Below, one piece after another: positions 32,344-42,366 of a stretch of 49,357 bases of DNA. This DNA is from Lentilactobacillus senioris. Lineage in GTDB: Bacteria > Bacillota > Bacilli > Lactobacillales > Lactobacillaceae. The notes below the pieces were generated by a model. That model had not been told where the DNA came from and made no database searches. It saw only the letters and a program-made list of their open reading frames with translations. Both the position numbers and the translations under genes were made by a program. Within the stretch, counting starts at the first letter, position 1, and the number at the start of each line of letters is the position of its first letter. The DNA lies in the NCBI RefSeq assembly GCF_026798195.1, contig NZ_JAPQEZ010000006.1, positions 28,361 to 77,717 of the forward strand, given 5' to 3'.

Positions 32344-32595
32344 ATGCCAATCATTAAATCAGCGATCGAACGTGTTAAAACCAACGAAAAGGCTAACCGT
32401 CGTAATGCAGCTCAACTAAGCACTATGCGTACTGCTGTTAAGAAGTTTGAAAAAGCTCAAGCAGCCGGTGCCAGTGATGCTAGTGAACTTTACACTAAAG
32501 CAATCAGTGCCGTTGATCACGCTAAATCAAAAGGATTAATCAAAGCTAACAAAGCAGCTCGTGACAAGTCACGTTTAACTAAGTTAGCTAAATAA
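32344..32595 (+). CDS. rpsT: 30S ribosomal protein S20
   Basis: 83 aa from ATG 32344 (GGAGGTG 6 nt upstream; the GTG at 32335 is part of the SD). [20 protein letters not shown] and the Ala/Lys-rich helix that follows are typical S20. The two 30S genes rpsO and rpsT are transcribed apart from a shared 240-nt gap. Confidence 0.99.
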   Translation: MPIIKSAIERVKTNEKANRRNAAQLSTMRTAVKKFEKAQAAGASDASELYTKAISAVDHAKSKGLIKANKAARDKSRLTKLAK

Positions 32596-32602
32596 TTAAA
32601 CC

Positions 32603-32637
32603 AACAGTTGTTAGCTGCCCTAACGACTGTTTTTTTA
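32603..32637 (+). terminator. Terminator of rpsT
   Basis: AACAGTTGTTA and TAACGACTGTT pair across a 7-nt loop (two G-U), followed by TTTTTT. Confidence 0.85.
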
Positions 32638-32644
32638 TTTTCTC

Positions 32645-32682
32645 AAAAAGCCTGCTTTGAAATTTTTTCAAAGTAGGCTCTT
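32645..32682 (-). terminator. Terminator of holA
   Basis: AGCCTGCTTTGAAA and TTTCAAAGTAGGCT, T-runs on both strands; it starts 3 nt from the holA stop. Confidence 0.85.
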
Positions 32683-32684
32683 TT

Positions 32685-33716
32685 TTATGCGTTAGTTTTA
32701 ACATCAGCAAATTTAAGTAAAAATAATTCAAATAAAAATTCTGGATCTTGAGCAGTTGATTTTAAGGCAGTTTCTAGGTCAATTAGCCCTAAATACCCCC
32801 GCCTTAAATCTGGATAGCTAAATTTATTTCCTACTTGCAAGGCTAATTTAATTCGGTAAGGATGTACTTTTAAGCTAGTAGCCAGACTCCCTTGAGAATA
32901 ACCATGTTTTTTCAAAATCATCACTTGCAATAACAACCTAAACTGCTGCACCAATACCGCATTAATTCTTAACGGCTCTTCTCCTTCAACCACTAAGGAG
33001 TGATATAGCTCAATAGCCTTAGTAGTTTTTTTAGTCAGAACTAATTGGACTAAGTCAAATACGTTTTGTTCCATAGATTGCCCTACCAAATCAGCAACTA
33101 CATCCGCTTCTATCACTTTGGTGTCTTGATAGTATAAAAATAGTTTTTCCAGACCATTCATAATCAAAGTTAGATTTGCACTGGTTCGCTGGACAATAGC
33201 CTCTACCACCGATGAAGAAATTTGATAGCCATTTTCAGTTACAATTTCGGTTACTAACCGCTTTACCTGTTGTTCTGAACTTTGATTAATTTCTATTACT
33301 TCAGCCGCCGTTTTAATAGCCTTAGTAACTTTTTTTCTAGAATCTAATTTTTCATAAGGGGCAAAAATTACCAAAATGGTACTGGGTTCAGGGTGCTTTA
33401 AATATTCGATTAAATCGTCTAAATTGTGATCTACTTTGGACTTTGTTTTAGCTCCCGTTAAAAAAAAGGGACGTTTAATAATTACTAACCGTCGTTCGCC
33501 AAAAAACGGAATAGATTTAGCATCACCAATGGCATTACCAACTGGTTCTTCTTCCATATCATAAATTCCAACATTCATTTCTTGTTCTTCTTCCGGTATC
33601 AATTGAATGAACTGTTGTTTGATTTGATCCGTTAAATAGTCCTGGTCTCCTTGAATCAGGTAAACTCCGGCTGGTTCACTCGGATTAAATTGTTTTTTAA
33701 AAGTTAAGTAGTCCAT
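32685..33716 (-). CDS. holA: DNA polymerase III subunit delta
   Basis: 343 aa from ATG 33716, with AGAAGGG 9 nt upstream. YLIQGDQDYLTDQIKQQFIQ at the N-terminus, the AAA+-like fold without a functional P-loop, and SMEQNVFDLVQLV in the middle are HolA hallmarks. Part of the clamp loader. Overlaps the end of comEC by 20 nt; comEA-comEC-holA is the usual Bacillota order. Confidence 0.95.
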   Translation of the reverse strand: MDYLTFKKQFNPSEPAGVYLIQGDQDYLTDQIKQQFIQLIPEEEQEMNVGIYDMEEEPVGNAIGDAKSIPFFGERRLVIIKRPFFLTGAKTKSKVDHNLDDLIEYLKHPEPSTILVIFAPYEKLDSRKKVTKAIKTAAEVIEINQSSEQQVKRLVTEIVTENGYQISSSVVEAIVQRTSANLTLIMNGLEKLFLYYQDTKVIEADVVADLVGQSMEQNVFDLVQLVLTKKTTKAIELYHSLVVEGEEPLRINAVLVQQFRLLLQVMILKKHGYSQGSLATSLKVHPYRIKLALQVGNKFSYPDLRRGYLGLIDLETALKSTAQDPEFLFELFLLKFADVKTNA

Positions 33717-36012
33717 GTGTGACATCCCTTCTTTGCTTAACATCCCGCTTAATAGTGCCAACTTGATTAGGCTTATAACTGTATTGGATCATTCCATTTT
33801 GTTGAGTATTCATAACTTCAACATTGTTTTTAGCTAAAGTAGTCAAAGTTTCTCGATTAGGGTGATTATACCGGTTACGTTTACCAGCTGAAATCCAGGC
33901 AACTTTAGGATTTAATTGTTTAATAAACTGCGGGTCACTGGCTGTTTTACTACCGTGATGTCCCACTTTTAAAATATCAACCTTCAGTTGCGGGTACCTG
34001 TTTAACAACTGTAATTCATTTGAACGATCTAAATCGCCAGTAAATAGCCACTTTTGCCGTCCGAATGTTCCCCCTAAAACTAGTGAATCTTCATTTTTAC
34101 CTTCACCCGCAGTAAAGGGATGAAAACATTCAAAAGGTCCCGGATAATTAGTCATTTGATTAGTTATGGGAATTAAGTGAGTAAATTGACCTGCCTTTAA
34201 GCGCCGCAGAAATTTTGGATTAGCTTCCATTCCTGCTGGTACCATAAGGTTATTCACGTGTAATTTTTGCAGATAAGCTGGTAAATCTCCACAGTGATCT
34301 GCATCTTGATGACTAATCCAAACATTATCAATCGTTTGAATACCAATACTTTTTAAATAGTTAATAGCTGTCCGTTCCGCCTGATAACTTGGCGTTCGTT
34401 GTTGCCATTTTTGAGTCTCAAAGGTTAATTTGCCACCCGTGTCTATAATATTAACTGATTTGTTTCGTGGGGTTCTCACCAAAAAACTATCTCCTTGGCC
34501 CACGTCAAACATCGTTACCTCTCCAGTAATGGGATAATGGATGCGGATAAAACAAACCCCATAAAAGAAAATCAGCAGTATCGTTCCAAATTTAGCTCGT
34601 TTCTTAATGATAAGCGCAACCGTTAAAGAAAACAATATCAAAGAATTAATTAAGCCTGGTTTACCAAACGTTATCATCCCTGGTAATTGACTAATAAAAT
34701 TCAAACTATTATTAAATTCACCAATCACAAAATTAATCGTCACTAAGCCAGGTAGCCGAAGAAAGCTAAGTCCTACTCCTAACAAGACTAATGGCATGAT
34801 GAACATACTAAAAATGGGAAGAATCAAAATATTAACTAATAATGATAAAACATGCCATTCAAAAATATTTTCCAAAATAATTGGTAAACTCAATAAATTC
34901 AACCATACAGTTTTGGCAATTGTCCCCTTATCTCGTAATAAAATAAGTCCAAAAGATAACGCATAGCTAAATTGGCAAGCTAATAAAAAGAATGCCGCCG
35001 GGAACAAAATCAAATTAATCATTAAAGTAATACTCCAAATATCTAACGGACTAATCTGATAGTTAAATAAACGACATCCCGTCTTAATTTCAGCACTTAA
35101 AACTGCTCTTAATAAGCCAACCGCTGCCCCAGCAAAGACAAAATAAATAATCAAAATAATGACTTCTAACATTAATTTTAATTTATCTGGTAACCATTTT
35201 AAGCTGTAGTCTAATAACGTTAATAAATAAGCTACGTGCATCCCAGAAATACTAAATATGTGTAATAATCCTAACTGACTTACCCCCGGAGTTAATTCAT
35301 AAAAATCAGCTTCTCGATAGCCGCTAATTAATCCCAACGCATAAATTTTTAGATACGTGGGTAATTGTTGGCAGTAATGATTAAATCGAGATCTAAGGAC
35401 ATGAATTTTAGCACTCCAACTTAGCCGATTAATATTTTTAAATTTAATTATTCGGCCCACCATTAATTGATTAGAAATATTTTGAACTTTATAAAATAAC
35501 TGAGGATTAAATTGATTAAAATTAGTTGGTTTTTTAATCGGTTCAATAACTCCCGCAACTTTTAACTGTACTGGTTTAGTTTGAGCGAGCAACCATTGTT
35601 GTTCCTCAGGTTTAGCGATAGTAGCCAACATAGTTACAGTTTGTTGTTTAATTCCCTTGCCAACCTGTGCTTTACCCGTCAATAAATTTCCCTTAACCTG
35701 GTATGCATCAGGATAAATGGTTAGGTTTCCCTCATAATTACCTATTATTTGTTTTTGAACTTCCAATTGTTGATTATTATTCCTCACCGCCAATAAGTAA
35801 CCCATTAATACCAGTAAGATAACAATCCAGACCCAATTAGTTTTTAACCTGAAAGTTCTAATAAGGATTACCGAAATTAATACGGTTCCTAATTTCCAGT
35901 TGCCATACAATAATACGCTAGTAGCAAGTAAAAATAATGCCGGAAAAAACATAATATTAGAAACATAGATCCAATCACCAGAAGGTGCATATTTGCTTAA
36001 CTTATCAGACAC
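33697..36012 (-). CDS. comEC: ComEC/Rec2 DNA-uptake channel
   Basis: 771 aa. GTG start with GAAGGA 8 nt upstream, overlapping comEA by 8 nt. N-terminal membrane spans, a soluble OB-like region, the Competence domain (GLISGYREADFYELTPG, FSISGMHVAYLL) with more spans, then a C-terminal metallo-beta-lactamase domain (DVGQGDSFLVRTP, SHQDADHCGDLPAY, VGHHGSKTA). Transports single-stranded DNA into the cytoplasm; the hydrolase domain is proposed to degrade the other strand. Intact, so competence genes are not broken here. Confidence 0.96.
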   Translation of the reverse strand: MSDKLSKYAPSGDWIYVSNIMFFPALFLLATSVLLYGNWKLGTVLISVILIRTFRLKTNWVWIVILLVLMGYLLAVRNNNQQLEVQKQIIGNYEGNLTIYPDAYQVKGNLLTGKAQVGKGIKQQTVTMLATIAKPEEQQWLLAQTKPVQLKVAGVIEPIKKPTNFNQFNPQLFYKVQNISNQLMVGRIIKFKNINRLSWSAKIHVLRSRFNHYCQQLPTYLKIYALGLISGYREADFYELTPGVSQLGLLHIFSISGMHVAYLLTLLDYSLKWLPDKLKLMLEVIILIIYFVFAGAAVGLLRAVLSAEIKTGCRLFNYQISPLDIWSITLMINLILFPAAFFLLACQFSYALSFGLILLRDKGTIAKTVWLNLLSLPIILENIFEWHVLSLLVNILILPIFSMFIMPLVLLGVGLSFLRLPGLVTINFVIGEFNNSLNFISQLPGMITFGKPGLINSLILFSLTVALIIKKRAKFGTILLIFFYGVCFIRIHYPITGEVTMFDVGQGDSFLVRTPRNKSVNIIDTGGKLTFETQKWQQRTPSYQAERTAINYLKSIGIQTIDNVWISHQDADHCGDLPAYLQKLHVNNLMVPAGMEANPKFLRRLKAGQFTHLIPITNQMTNYPGPFECFHPFTAGEGKNEDSLVLGGTFGRQKWLFTGDLDRSNELQLLNRYPQLKVDILKVGHHGSKTASDPQFIKQLNPKVAWISAGKRNRYNHPNRETLTTLAKNNVEVMNTQQNGMIQYSYKPNQVGTIKRDVKQRRDVTHGLLNF

Positions 36013-36733
36013 AGATATAATCCTTCAGATTTTCAAACGTTTTATCACCAAATCCAGATACATTTTTTAAATCTTCAATTTGTTTAAATTGACCGGTAGA
36101 TTCTCGATAAGCAATAATTTGTTCTGCCTTCTTTTCTCCAATACCCGTTAATTCTTGTAATTTAGTTTTGTCTGCCGTATTAAGGTTAATTTGCTCACTA
36201 TTGGAATCAGCATTTATAGAGCTAGCTGAACTACTTGTAGACTCATTACTACCATTAGCGCTTTTGCCAGTAACTTGCGGTGTTTGAGGGGTAATCCCCT
36301 GCTCTAAAGAATTACCTTTAATTTCACCACGTAACGGTACGTAAACTACCTGTTGGTCTGCCAATTTACCCGCTAAATTAATTTGTTTTTTATCGGCCGA
36401 TTTGGTAAATCCTCCGGCTAAATTAATCGCTTCTTGAGTCCGCATCTCCTGAGTTACCTGATAAACACCTGGTCTTTTTACCGCTCCTTTAATATCTACA
36501 TATAATTGCTCGGATTCTTTAGTTTCGGGCCTGTTTACATTGTTACTTTTAGCAGAGTAACTCGCTTTTTCCGAGCTTATCTTAGCAGCGGTTGGTCGGG
36601 ACACTGTTTCTCTAATATCATGTGGTTGATTATTAGTAACTGCCAACCCACCAATTAATAATCCAATTATTCCTAACATAGTAAGTAAAATATGATATAA
36701 ATGTTCATCAATAAAGTCTTTGATTCGTTCCAC
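36005..36733 (-). CDS. comEA: ComEA, DNA-binding competence protein
   Basis: 242 aa. One N-terminal membrane anchor (ILLTMLGIIGLLIGGLAV), a linker, an SLBB-type domain (LYVDIKGAVKRPGVYQV...QEAINLAGG) and a C-terminal helix-hairpin-helix pair (LNTADKTKLQELTGIGEKKA, then DLKNVSGFGDKTFENL). Binds incoming dsDNA at the cell surface and hands it to ComEC. A Ser/Asn-rich stretch separates the two domains. Confidence 0.96.
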   Translation of the reverse strand: MERIKDFIDEHLYHILLTMLGIIGLLIGGLAVTNNQPHDIRETVSRPTAAKISSEKASYSAKSNNVNRPETKESEQLYVDIKGAVKRPGVYQVTQEMRTQEAINLAGGFTKSADKKQINLAGKLADQQVVYVPLRGEIKGNSLEQGITPQTPQVTGKSANGSNESTSSSASSINADSNSEQINLNTADKTKLQELTGIGEKKAEQIIAYRESTGQFKQIEDLKNVSGFGDKTFENLKDYICV

Positions 36734-36768
36734 CTTACTCAGCTCCTTTCTTAAATTTAAGTACGAAA

Positions 36769-36795
36769 AAAAGGATTAATTAAATTAATCCTTTT
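36769..36795 (-). terminator. Terminator overlapping the end of ylbL
   Basis: AAAAGGATTAATT and AATTAATCCTTTT form a perfect stem; the T-run lies on the minus strand. The stem includes the ylbL stop codon, closing the ftsW-ylbG-rsmD-coaD-ylbL run. Confidence 0.8.
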
Positions 36796-37828
36796 GGTTT
36801 TTTAGATATGAAATTGCCTGTTCGAAAGTGCTAATGGGAACTACTTTCATATTAGGAGCATATTTTTTAGCTGTTTTTTTAGCAAGCTGATAATTAGTTA
36901 AATGATCAGGTTCAGCTTTCAAAACCGCCTTAGTGGGTTTAATGTAAGGCGCTAAGAAGACTTTAGCCCTACTACGTTTAGCCGCAATAATTTTTTTATC
37001 AATGCCACCAATTTCACCAACATTTTCTTCAGCATCGATAGTCCCTGTGCCGGCAATTTTTTGGCCGTGACGCAGATCTTGATTAGTCAGTTGGCCATAA
37101 ATTTGCAATGCAAACATAGTTCCACCAGATGGACCACCCACATCTCCCGGATTAACTTTAACAGGGATGTCAGTGTGGATTGTCATATTGTCCGTTAAAA
37201 TAATACCAATACCAGCTCTCTGTTTGTTAATTTTGATCAAGGGTTCACTAGCTGTTTTGTGAACTCCATTTCGTTCGTAAGAAATTGTAACCTTGTTTCC
37301 TGCTTTTTTGCCTTTAATGTAATTTACAAAACCGTTAGAATTCTTAAAGTGATGACCATCAATAGCGGTAACTACATCACCGACGGCCAATTCATTTTTA
37401 AACTTAGAATTTTTTTGAACGTCTAATACATAAATACCATTATACTTTCGCTCGACGTTTTGATGAGCAGCCTTATAAGCAGTAAAGATAGCCTCATTAA
37501 TTGAACTTTGCATATAGAATTTTTGCACTTGTTCGTATTGCACCATATTTTGGCCGCTAGTAACGTCATTAGCATCTTCGATAGTATAATACGGCACTAT
37601 TTTAGCCCACAAATAGGTTAACGGTCGTGCCTGAGCAATTCCAACAGATGTCAGCATAAAGGAACCCTTTTGTTTATCGGGATGATCCTTGATGCGGACA
37701 AAGCTATTAATTGCAGAAGCCTCTCCCGGCCCTTCAATATATTTAGGAAGCGGCCAAAACAAAAATACCGTTAATAACACAACACCAATTAGCCACCAAA
37801 AAACGGGTTTAGGCCATTTACGTTTCAT
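36785..37828 (-). CDS. ylbL: SepM/YlbL-family PDZ-Lon membrane protease
   Basis: 347 aa. Single N-terminal membrane span (FWWLIGVVLLTVFLFWPLP), a PDZ domain at about 130-205 (GIYVLDVQKNSKF, GDVVTAIDGHHF) and a Lon-type Ser-Lys protease domain: GDVGGPSGGTMFAL (Ser) and GGIDKKIIAAKR (Lys). SepM in streptococci trims a competence pheromone; YlbL in Bacillus acts in cell-cycle checkpoint recovery. Substrate here unknown. Starts one base from the coaD stop. Confidence 0.93.
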   Translation of the reverse strand: MKRKWPKPVFWWLIGVVLLTVFLFWPLPKYIEGPGEASAINSFVRIKDHPDKQKGSFMLTSVGIAQARPLTYLWAKIVPYYTIEDANDVTSGQNMVQYEQVQKFYMQSSINEAIFTAYKAAHQNVERKYNGIYVLDVQKNSKFKNELAVGDVVTAIDGHHFKNSNGFVNYIKGKKAGNKVTISYERNGVHKTASEPLIKINKQRAGIGIILTDNMTIHTDIPVKVNPGDVGGPSGGTMFALQIYGQLTNQDLRHGQKIAGTGTIDAEENVGEIGGIDKKIIAAKRSRAKVFLAPYIKPTKAVLKAEPDHLTNYQLAKKTAKKYAPNMKVVPISTFEQAISYLKNQKD

Positions 37829-38314
37829 TTATTTCTGCTCCTCAAATTTTCGTTTAAAATCATCAGCCACATTTTGAGGAACAAAATTAGTTACGTCACC
37901 ACCAAAACTTGCAATTTCTTTAATCATACTAGAAGAAACTGCTCTAGTTTTAGCACTAGCTGGAATAAAAATAGTTTGAATGTCACTATCTAGATTGCTA
38001 TTTAATTCAGCAATGGCCATTTCACTCTCCAAATCAATAGTTCCTCGAACTCCTCGTACCAAATACTGAGCTTGCAATTCCTGAGCAGTTTGCACAGTTA
38101 AATGATCAGAGACTACTACCGAAACATTCTCAAACTGATTCACTGCAGTAGCAATTTGCTGTTGACGTTCAGTAACTGTAAATAAGCCTTTTTTTTGAGT
38201 GTTTTGAGCAATAACTACATATAAATGATCAAATAAATTATGAGTTTTTTCTATAACTTCTATGTGCCCCAAAGTTATGGGATCAAAGCTACCTGCATAA
38301 ACTGCATTTTTCAT
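37829..38314 (-). CDS. coaD: Phosphopantetheine adenylyltransferase
   Basis: 161 aa. YAGSFDPITLGHIEVI (nucleotidyltransferase HxGH motif) near the N-terminus and SSSMIKEIASFGGDV near the end. Converts 4'-phosphopantetheine and ATP to dephospho-CoA. Overlaps rsmD by one base. Confidence 0.97.
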   Translation of the reverse strand: MKNAVYAGSFDPITLGHIEVIEKTHNLFDHLYVVIAQNTQKKGLFTVTERQQQIATAVNQFENVSVVVSDHLTVQTAQELQAQYLVRGVRGTIDLESEMAIAELNSNLDSDIQTIFIPASAKTRAVSSSMIKEIASFGGDVTNFVPQNVADDFKRKFEEQK

Positions 38315-38871
38315 TATTCCACCTCAAATCGATAAAAATTCAATCGAGTTAATCCATATTCTTTTTGCTTAGTTTTCGTAAAACTAGCAAATTGATCAGG
38401 TAATTCAGTTTCATTGTCGGTTTCACAAATCACAATGGCTCCCTCTGCTAATAAATTTAACCGCTGCATCTGTTCCATTACCGTCACCATTTTTTGTAAC
38501 TTATATGGCGGATCTAAAAATACCATGTCAAACCGTTGCCCTTCTGATGATAAGTCAATCAAAACTTTTTCAGCAGTCCCCTTAATCACTCGAACCTGCT
38601 CTTCTGCATGCAACTTAGTTACATTATCTTTGATTGTCTTGATAGCCTGATACTGACGATCAACTAGGACAGCAGTATCCATCCCTCGTGAGATAGCTTC
38701 CAAGCCAACTGCCCCAGAGCCAGCATAAAGGTCTAAAAAGTTACCACCATCGAAATAAGCTCCTAGCATACTAAACAGTGATTCTTTAACTTTATCGGTG
38801 GTAGGTCGGGTTTTATCCCCCTTCACTCCTTCTAAGCGAATGCCACCAAATTTTCCGGATACAATTCTCAT
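38314..38871 (-). CDS. rsmD: 16S rRNA (guanine966-N2)-methyltransferase RsmD
   Basis: 185 aa. SAM-binding LDLYAGSGAVGLEAISRG, catalytic DPPY (FLDPPYKLQ), N-terminal RIVSGKFGG and TRPTTDKVKESLF. Standard neighbour of coaD. Overlaps ylbG by 4 nt. Confidence 0.96.
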   Translation of the reverse strand: MRIVSGKFGGIRLEGVKGDKTRPTTDKVKESLFSMLGAYFDGGNFLDLYAGSGAVGLEAISRGMDTAVLVDRQYQAIKTIKDNVTKLHAEEQVRVIKGTAEKVLIDLSSEGQRFDMVFLDPPYKLQKMVTVMEQMQRLNLLAEGAIVICETDNETELPDQFASFTKTKQKEYGLTRLNFYRFEVE

Positions 38872-39155
38872 GGTTCTTCCTCATCATCTCGTTTATCAAA
38901 TTCAATCGAATTAGTGGTGGATCGTGAGATTAATTGTTCTCTCAATTCAGACATATGAGAATCAATTACCTGTTTAACAAATCCCAACTCACCAATTTCT
39001 TCAGCAATCTGTGCTTTATTTTCTTTATCAACGTACATCACCACATACCGCATCTTGCGAGAAAAATAATAAATGGTGCCATACTTCCGTAATTCCTTTA
39101 AATGCCTAGGTGTATGGACATACACTACTAACCCACATCTTTTTGTATTATCCAT
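38868..39155 (-). CDS. ylbG: YlbG/DUF2129 family protein
   Basis: 95 aa. LVVYVHTPRHLKELRKYGTI and YFSRKMRYVVMYVDKE match DUF2129/UPF0298, a small conserved cytoplasmic protein of unknown function always found before rsmD in Bacillota. Confidence 0.92.
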   Translation of the reverse strand: MDNTKRCGLVVYVHTPRHLKELRKYGTIYYFSRKMRYVVMYVDKENKAQIAEEIGELGFVKQVIDSHMSELREQLISRSTTNSIEFDKRDDEEEP

Positions 39156-39161
39156 TATTAG

Positions 39162-40331
39162 TTACTCCTTAATTACTCGTTGGCGTTCTTGACGTTGTTT
39201 ATCACTTATATTTAAAATAACTCCAATACACAATGATAAGGTTAAGATACTAGATCCTCCATAACTGATGAACGGGAAAGTAACCCCAGTAATCGGAAGT
39301 GCTCCAATCACCCCACCAATATTAAAAAGTGATTGAACTGTTAAATAGGTAGCTACTCCGTAACATACCAAACTTTGGAAAGTATCATTACTGCGAATTC
39401 CCAACAACACACATCGACAAACAATTACCATTAGTAAAAACAAAATCATAATAACCGTTAATACCCCTAATTCTTCACTCAAAATAGCCATGATAAAGTC
39501 AGTATTAGGTTCGGGTAAGTAGCCAGTTTTTTGGATACTATTGCCCAGTCCTACACCAAACAAGCCCCCATTACTAATCGCGTAGTAAGAATTAACCAAT
39601 TGCTGACCCGTCCCAGTTGCATGGCCAAATGGATCTAAGAAGGCAACAAATCGTTGAATCCTGTAAGAAGATTTAGCAAAATCCATTTTTGAAAGAGGTT
39701 CGATTACAAACATTAATGATAAAATGATTGCTAAAATAAAGCCTCCCAAAATAGTAACGGAACGACGCCAGGGAATACCACTGGCCAATAACATAATGGC
39801 TACAATCATGAAATTAATAGCAAAACCACCAGAATCCGGTTGAACTAAAACTAAGAGTAACAAGAGTCCGGTTCGAATCAATGTGGGACGCATGGTTAAC
39901 CACCATGAATCGTTTGGATTCATCAATTCATCTTTTTTAAGATCAACAAAGTTGGCTATTCGAATAATCAAAAAGAATTTTAAAAATTCAGCAGGTTGTA
40001 AATTAACAGGTCCTAAATTAATCCAGCCAGAGGCTCCATTAATCGACTGCCCAAACATCAATAAGTAGATTAATCCTATGTAAAAAGCGATCTCAATCCA
40101 CTGTAAAAGCTTTTGATTTCTTAACTTATTTAGGTTAAAAAACATCATAAAGCTAACGATGATTAAGCTTAAACCCACAAAAATTGACTGTTTAATCAAA
40201 TAACTTGTAGGGCTACCACCATTTTGAGTTCCGATATTAGCACTTGCCGAATAAACCATAATGATTCCAATAATCGACATAATTAAATATGGAATTACGA
40301 TAAAATAGTCCAATTTCTTTAAACGTTTCAT
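39162..40331 (-). CDS. ftsW: FtsW/RodA-type SEDS peptidoglycan polymerase
   Basis: 389 aa from ATG 40331 (GGAG about 9 nt upstream; an in-frame TTG lies earlier). About ten membrane spans, with NLGPVNLQPAEFLKFF, QPDSGG, NSYYAISNGGLFGVGLGNS, YLPEPNTDFIMAILSEE and FPFISYGGSS, the SEDS signature set. The position beside ylbG-rsmD-coaD fits FtsW rather than RodA. Polymerises septal glycan strands with a class B PBP. Confidence 0.94.
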   Translation of the reverse strand: MKRLKKLDYFIVIPYLIMSIIGIIMVYSASANIGTQNGGSPTSYLIKQSIFVGLSLIIVSFMMFFNLNKLRNQKLLQWIEIAFYIGLIYLLMFGQSINGASGWINLGPVNLQPAEFLKFFLIIRIANFVDLKKDELMNPNDSWWLTMRPTLIRTGLLLLLVLVQPDSGGFAINFMIVAIMLLASGIPWRRSVTILGGFILAIILSLMFVIEPLSKMDFAKSSYRIQRFVAFLDPFGHATGTGQQLVNSYYAISNGGLFGVGLGNSIQKTGYLPEPNTDFIMAILSEELGVLTVIMILFLLMVIVCRCVLLGIRSNDTFQSLVCYGVATYLTVQSLFNIGGVIGALPITGVTFPFISYGGSSILTLSLCIGVILNISDKQRQERQRVIKE

Positions 40332-40407
40332 TTTCTTACTCTCCAAGTTAAGACTTCAAACAAAAACACCTCTATTATATCATAGCAATTTCGCATTTTT
40401 TGCCAAT

Positions 40408-40442
40408 AAAAAAGCGAAGAACTTATACAGTTCTTCGCTTTT
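40408..40442. terminator. Terminator of typA
   Basis: AAAAGCGAAGAACT and AGTTCTTCGCTTTT pair with T-runs on both strands. Confidence 0.88.
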
Positions 40443-40452
40443 CAACGTTTAA

Positions 40453-42288
40453 TTAGTTACGCTTACGTTTCTTAGCTTCTTTTTCACGAGCGCTAGTATT
40501 TAATGTTTTCTTACGAAGACGCACAAAGTGAGGAGTAACTTCACACAATTCATCTTCATTAAGGAATTCAAGTGATTCTTCCAGAGTTAAGTGATCTGGA
40601 GTTTTGATCTTAGCCATATCATCTGAACCAGCAGCCCGGACGTTGGTCAAGTTCTTACCTTTAGTGATGTTAACAGTAATATCATTTTCACGACTGTTTT
40701 CACCAACGATCATTCCTTCATACACTTCTGTACCTGGATCGATCATCAAAGTACCACGACTTTCAATACCCATCATTGCGTAAGTAGTAGCCTTACCAGC
40801 ATTCATAGATACTAATGTACCCTTTTGACGACCAGGGTTCCAGTTTTTAATAACTGGCATGTATTTTTCAAAGGTATGGTTCATAATACCATAACCACGA
40901 GTAATTGAAAGGAATTCAGTAGAATAACCAATCAAACCACGAGAAGGTGCCAAGAAGGTCAAACGAGTTTGGCCGTTACCAACACTTTCCATGTTTTGCA
41001 TTTCTGCTTTACGTTGTGACAAGGTATCAATAATTGAACCAGTATATTCATCTGGAGTATCGATTTGAACTGATTCAAATGGTTCGCTGTTAACTCCATC
41101 AACATCACGATAGATAACTTCTGGACGAGAAGCTTGTAATTCAAAGCCTTCACGACGTAAAGTTTCAATCAAAATTGATAAATGAAGTTCCCCACGTCCT
41201 GAAACAGTCCAGGCACCTGGATCATCAGTATCTTCAACCCGCAAAGAAACGTCGGTGTGCAATTCCCGCTTAAGACGATCTTCAAGTTGACGAGAAGTAA
41301 CAAACTTACCATCTTGACCTGCAAATGGTGAAGTGTTAGTTGCAAATGTCATTTGCAAAGTAGGTTCATCAATTCGAAGAACTGGAAGTGGTTCTGGATG
41401 TTGAGCATCAGTAACTGTTTCCCCAACACTGATTTCTTCCATCCCAGAAACAGCAATTAAGTCACCAGCTTTAGCTTCTTCAATATCTTCACGTTTAAGA
41501 CCGAAGAATCCCATTAATTTAGTAACTCGGAAGTTTTTCTTTGATCCATCCAATTTAAGAACAGAAACAGTATCCCCTACCTTGATAGTTCCACGGAATA
41601 CTCGACCAATACCAATTCGGCCAACGAAATCGTTGTAATCCAACAAAGCAACTTGGAATTGCAATGGTTCGTCAGAGTTATCAATTGGTGCTGGAATTGT
41701 TTTCACAATAGTATCAAAGATTGGCTTCATAGTATGTTCTTGAGTATCAAGTTCAGGATCATAACTTGAAGTTCCGTTCATAGCAGATGCATAGACAACT
41801 GGGAAGTCCAATTGACTTTCATCGGCACCTAATTCAATAAATAAATCAAGCACTTCATCAACTACTTCTGCAGGACGAGCACCTGGGCGGTCAACCTTAT
41901 TAATTACTACGATTGGAGTTAAATGTTGTTCTAAAGCTTTTTTAAGAACAAAACGAGTTTGTGGCATGGTACCTTCAAAGGCATCAACAACCAATAAAAC
42001 ACCATCAACCATTCGCATAATTCGTTCTACTTCACCACCGAAATCGGCATGCCCTGGGGTATCCAGGATATTGATTTGGCGATCACCGTAACGAACAGCA
42101 GTGTTCTTGGAAAGAATCGTGATCCCACGTTCCTTTTCAATGGCGTTAGTATCCATGGCACGATCTTCGATTTGAACGTGTTCATCTAAAGTATCTGATT
42201 GTTTTAATAATTCGTTAACTAATGTGGTCTTACCATGATCGACATGGGCAATAATGGCAATGTTACGAATGTCATCTCTAGTTTTCAA
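40453..42288 (-). CDS. typA: Ribosome-associated GTPase TypA/BipA
   Basis: 611 aa. TTG start behind AGGAGG (11 nt). G1 [12 protein letters not shown]2 ERGITI, G3 [12 protein letters not shown]4 NKVD, then EF-G-like domains and the TypA-specific C-terminus ending with a Lys/Arg-rich tail ([12 protein letters not shown]). Works in 50S assembly and cold or stress adaptation. Confidence 0.97.
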   Translation of the reverse strand: MKTRDDIRNIAIIAHVDHGKTTLVNELLKQSDTLDEHVQIEDRAMDTNAIEKERGITILSKNTAVRYGDRQINILDTPGHADFGGEVERIMRMVDGVLLVVDAFEGTMPQTRFVLKKALEQHLTPIVVINKVDRPGARPAEVVDEVLDLFIELGADESQLDFPVVYASAMNGTSSYDPELDTQEHTMKPIFDTIVKTIPAPIDNSDEPLQFQVALLDYNDFVGRIGIGRVFRGTIKVGDTVSVLKLDGSKKNFRVTKLMGFFGLKREDIEEAKAGDLIAVSGMEEISVGETVTDAQHPEPLPVLRIDEPTLQMTFATNTSPFAGQDGKFVTSRQLEDRLKRELHTDVSLRVEDTDDPGAWTVSGRGELHLSILIETLRREGFELQASRPEVIYRDVDGVNSEPFESVQIDTPDEYTGSIIDTLSQRKAEMQNMESVGNGQTRLTFLAPSRGLIGYSTEFLSITRGYGIMNHTFEKYMPVIKNWNPGRQKGTLVSMNAGKATTYAMMGIESRGTLMIDPGTEVYEGMIVGENSRENDITVNITKGKNLTNVRAAGSDDMAKIKTPDHLTLEESLEFLNEDELCEVTPHFVRLRKKTLNTSAREKEAKKRKRN

Positions 42289-42336
42289 GTTACTTACTTC
42301 CTCCTAAATGGACTAATTTTAGATAGCTTAACCAAT

Positions 42337-42362
42337 AAAAAAACTGTGACAACCGTCACAGT
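42337..42362 (-). terminator. Terminator of the inositol-phosphatase-family gene
   Basis: ACTGTGAC-AACC-GTCACAGT is a perfect hairpin; T-run on the minus strand. Confidence 0.88.
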
Positions 42363-42366
42363 ATGA

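Noticed and set aside
33697-33761. Longer holA start at 33761
   Set aside because: The extension lies inside comEC without an SD; the ATG at 33716 has one and gives the family length.
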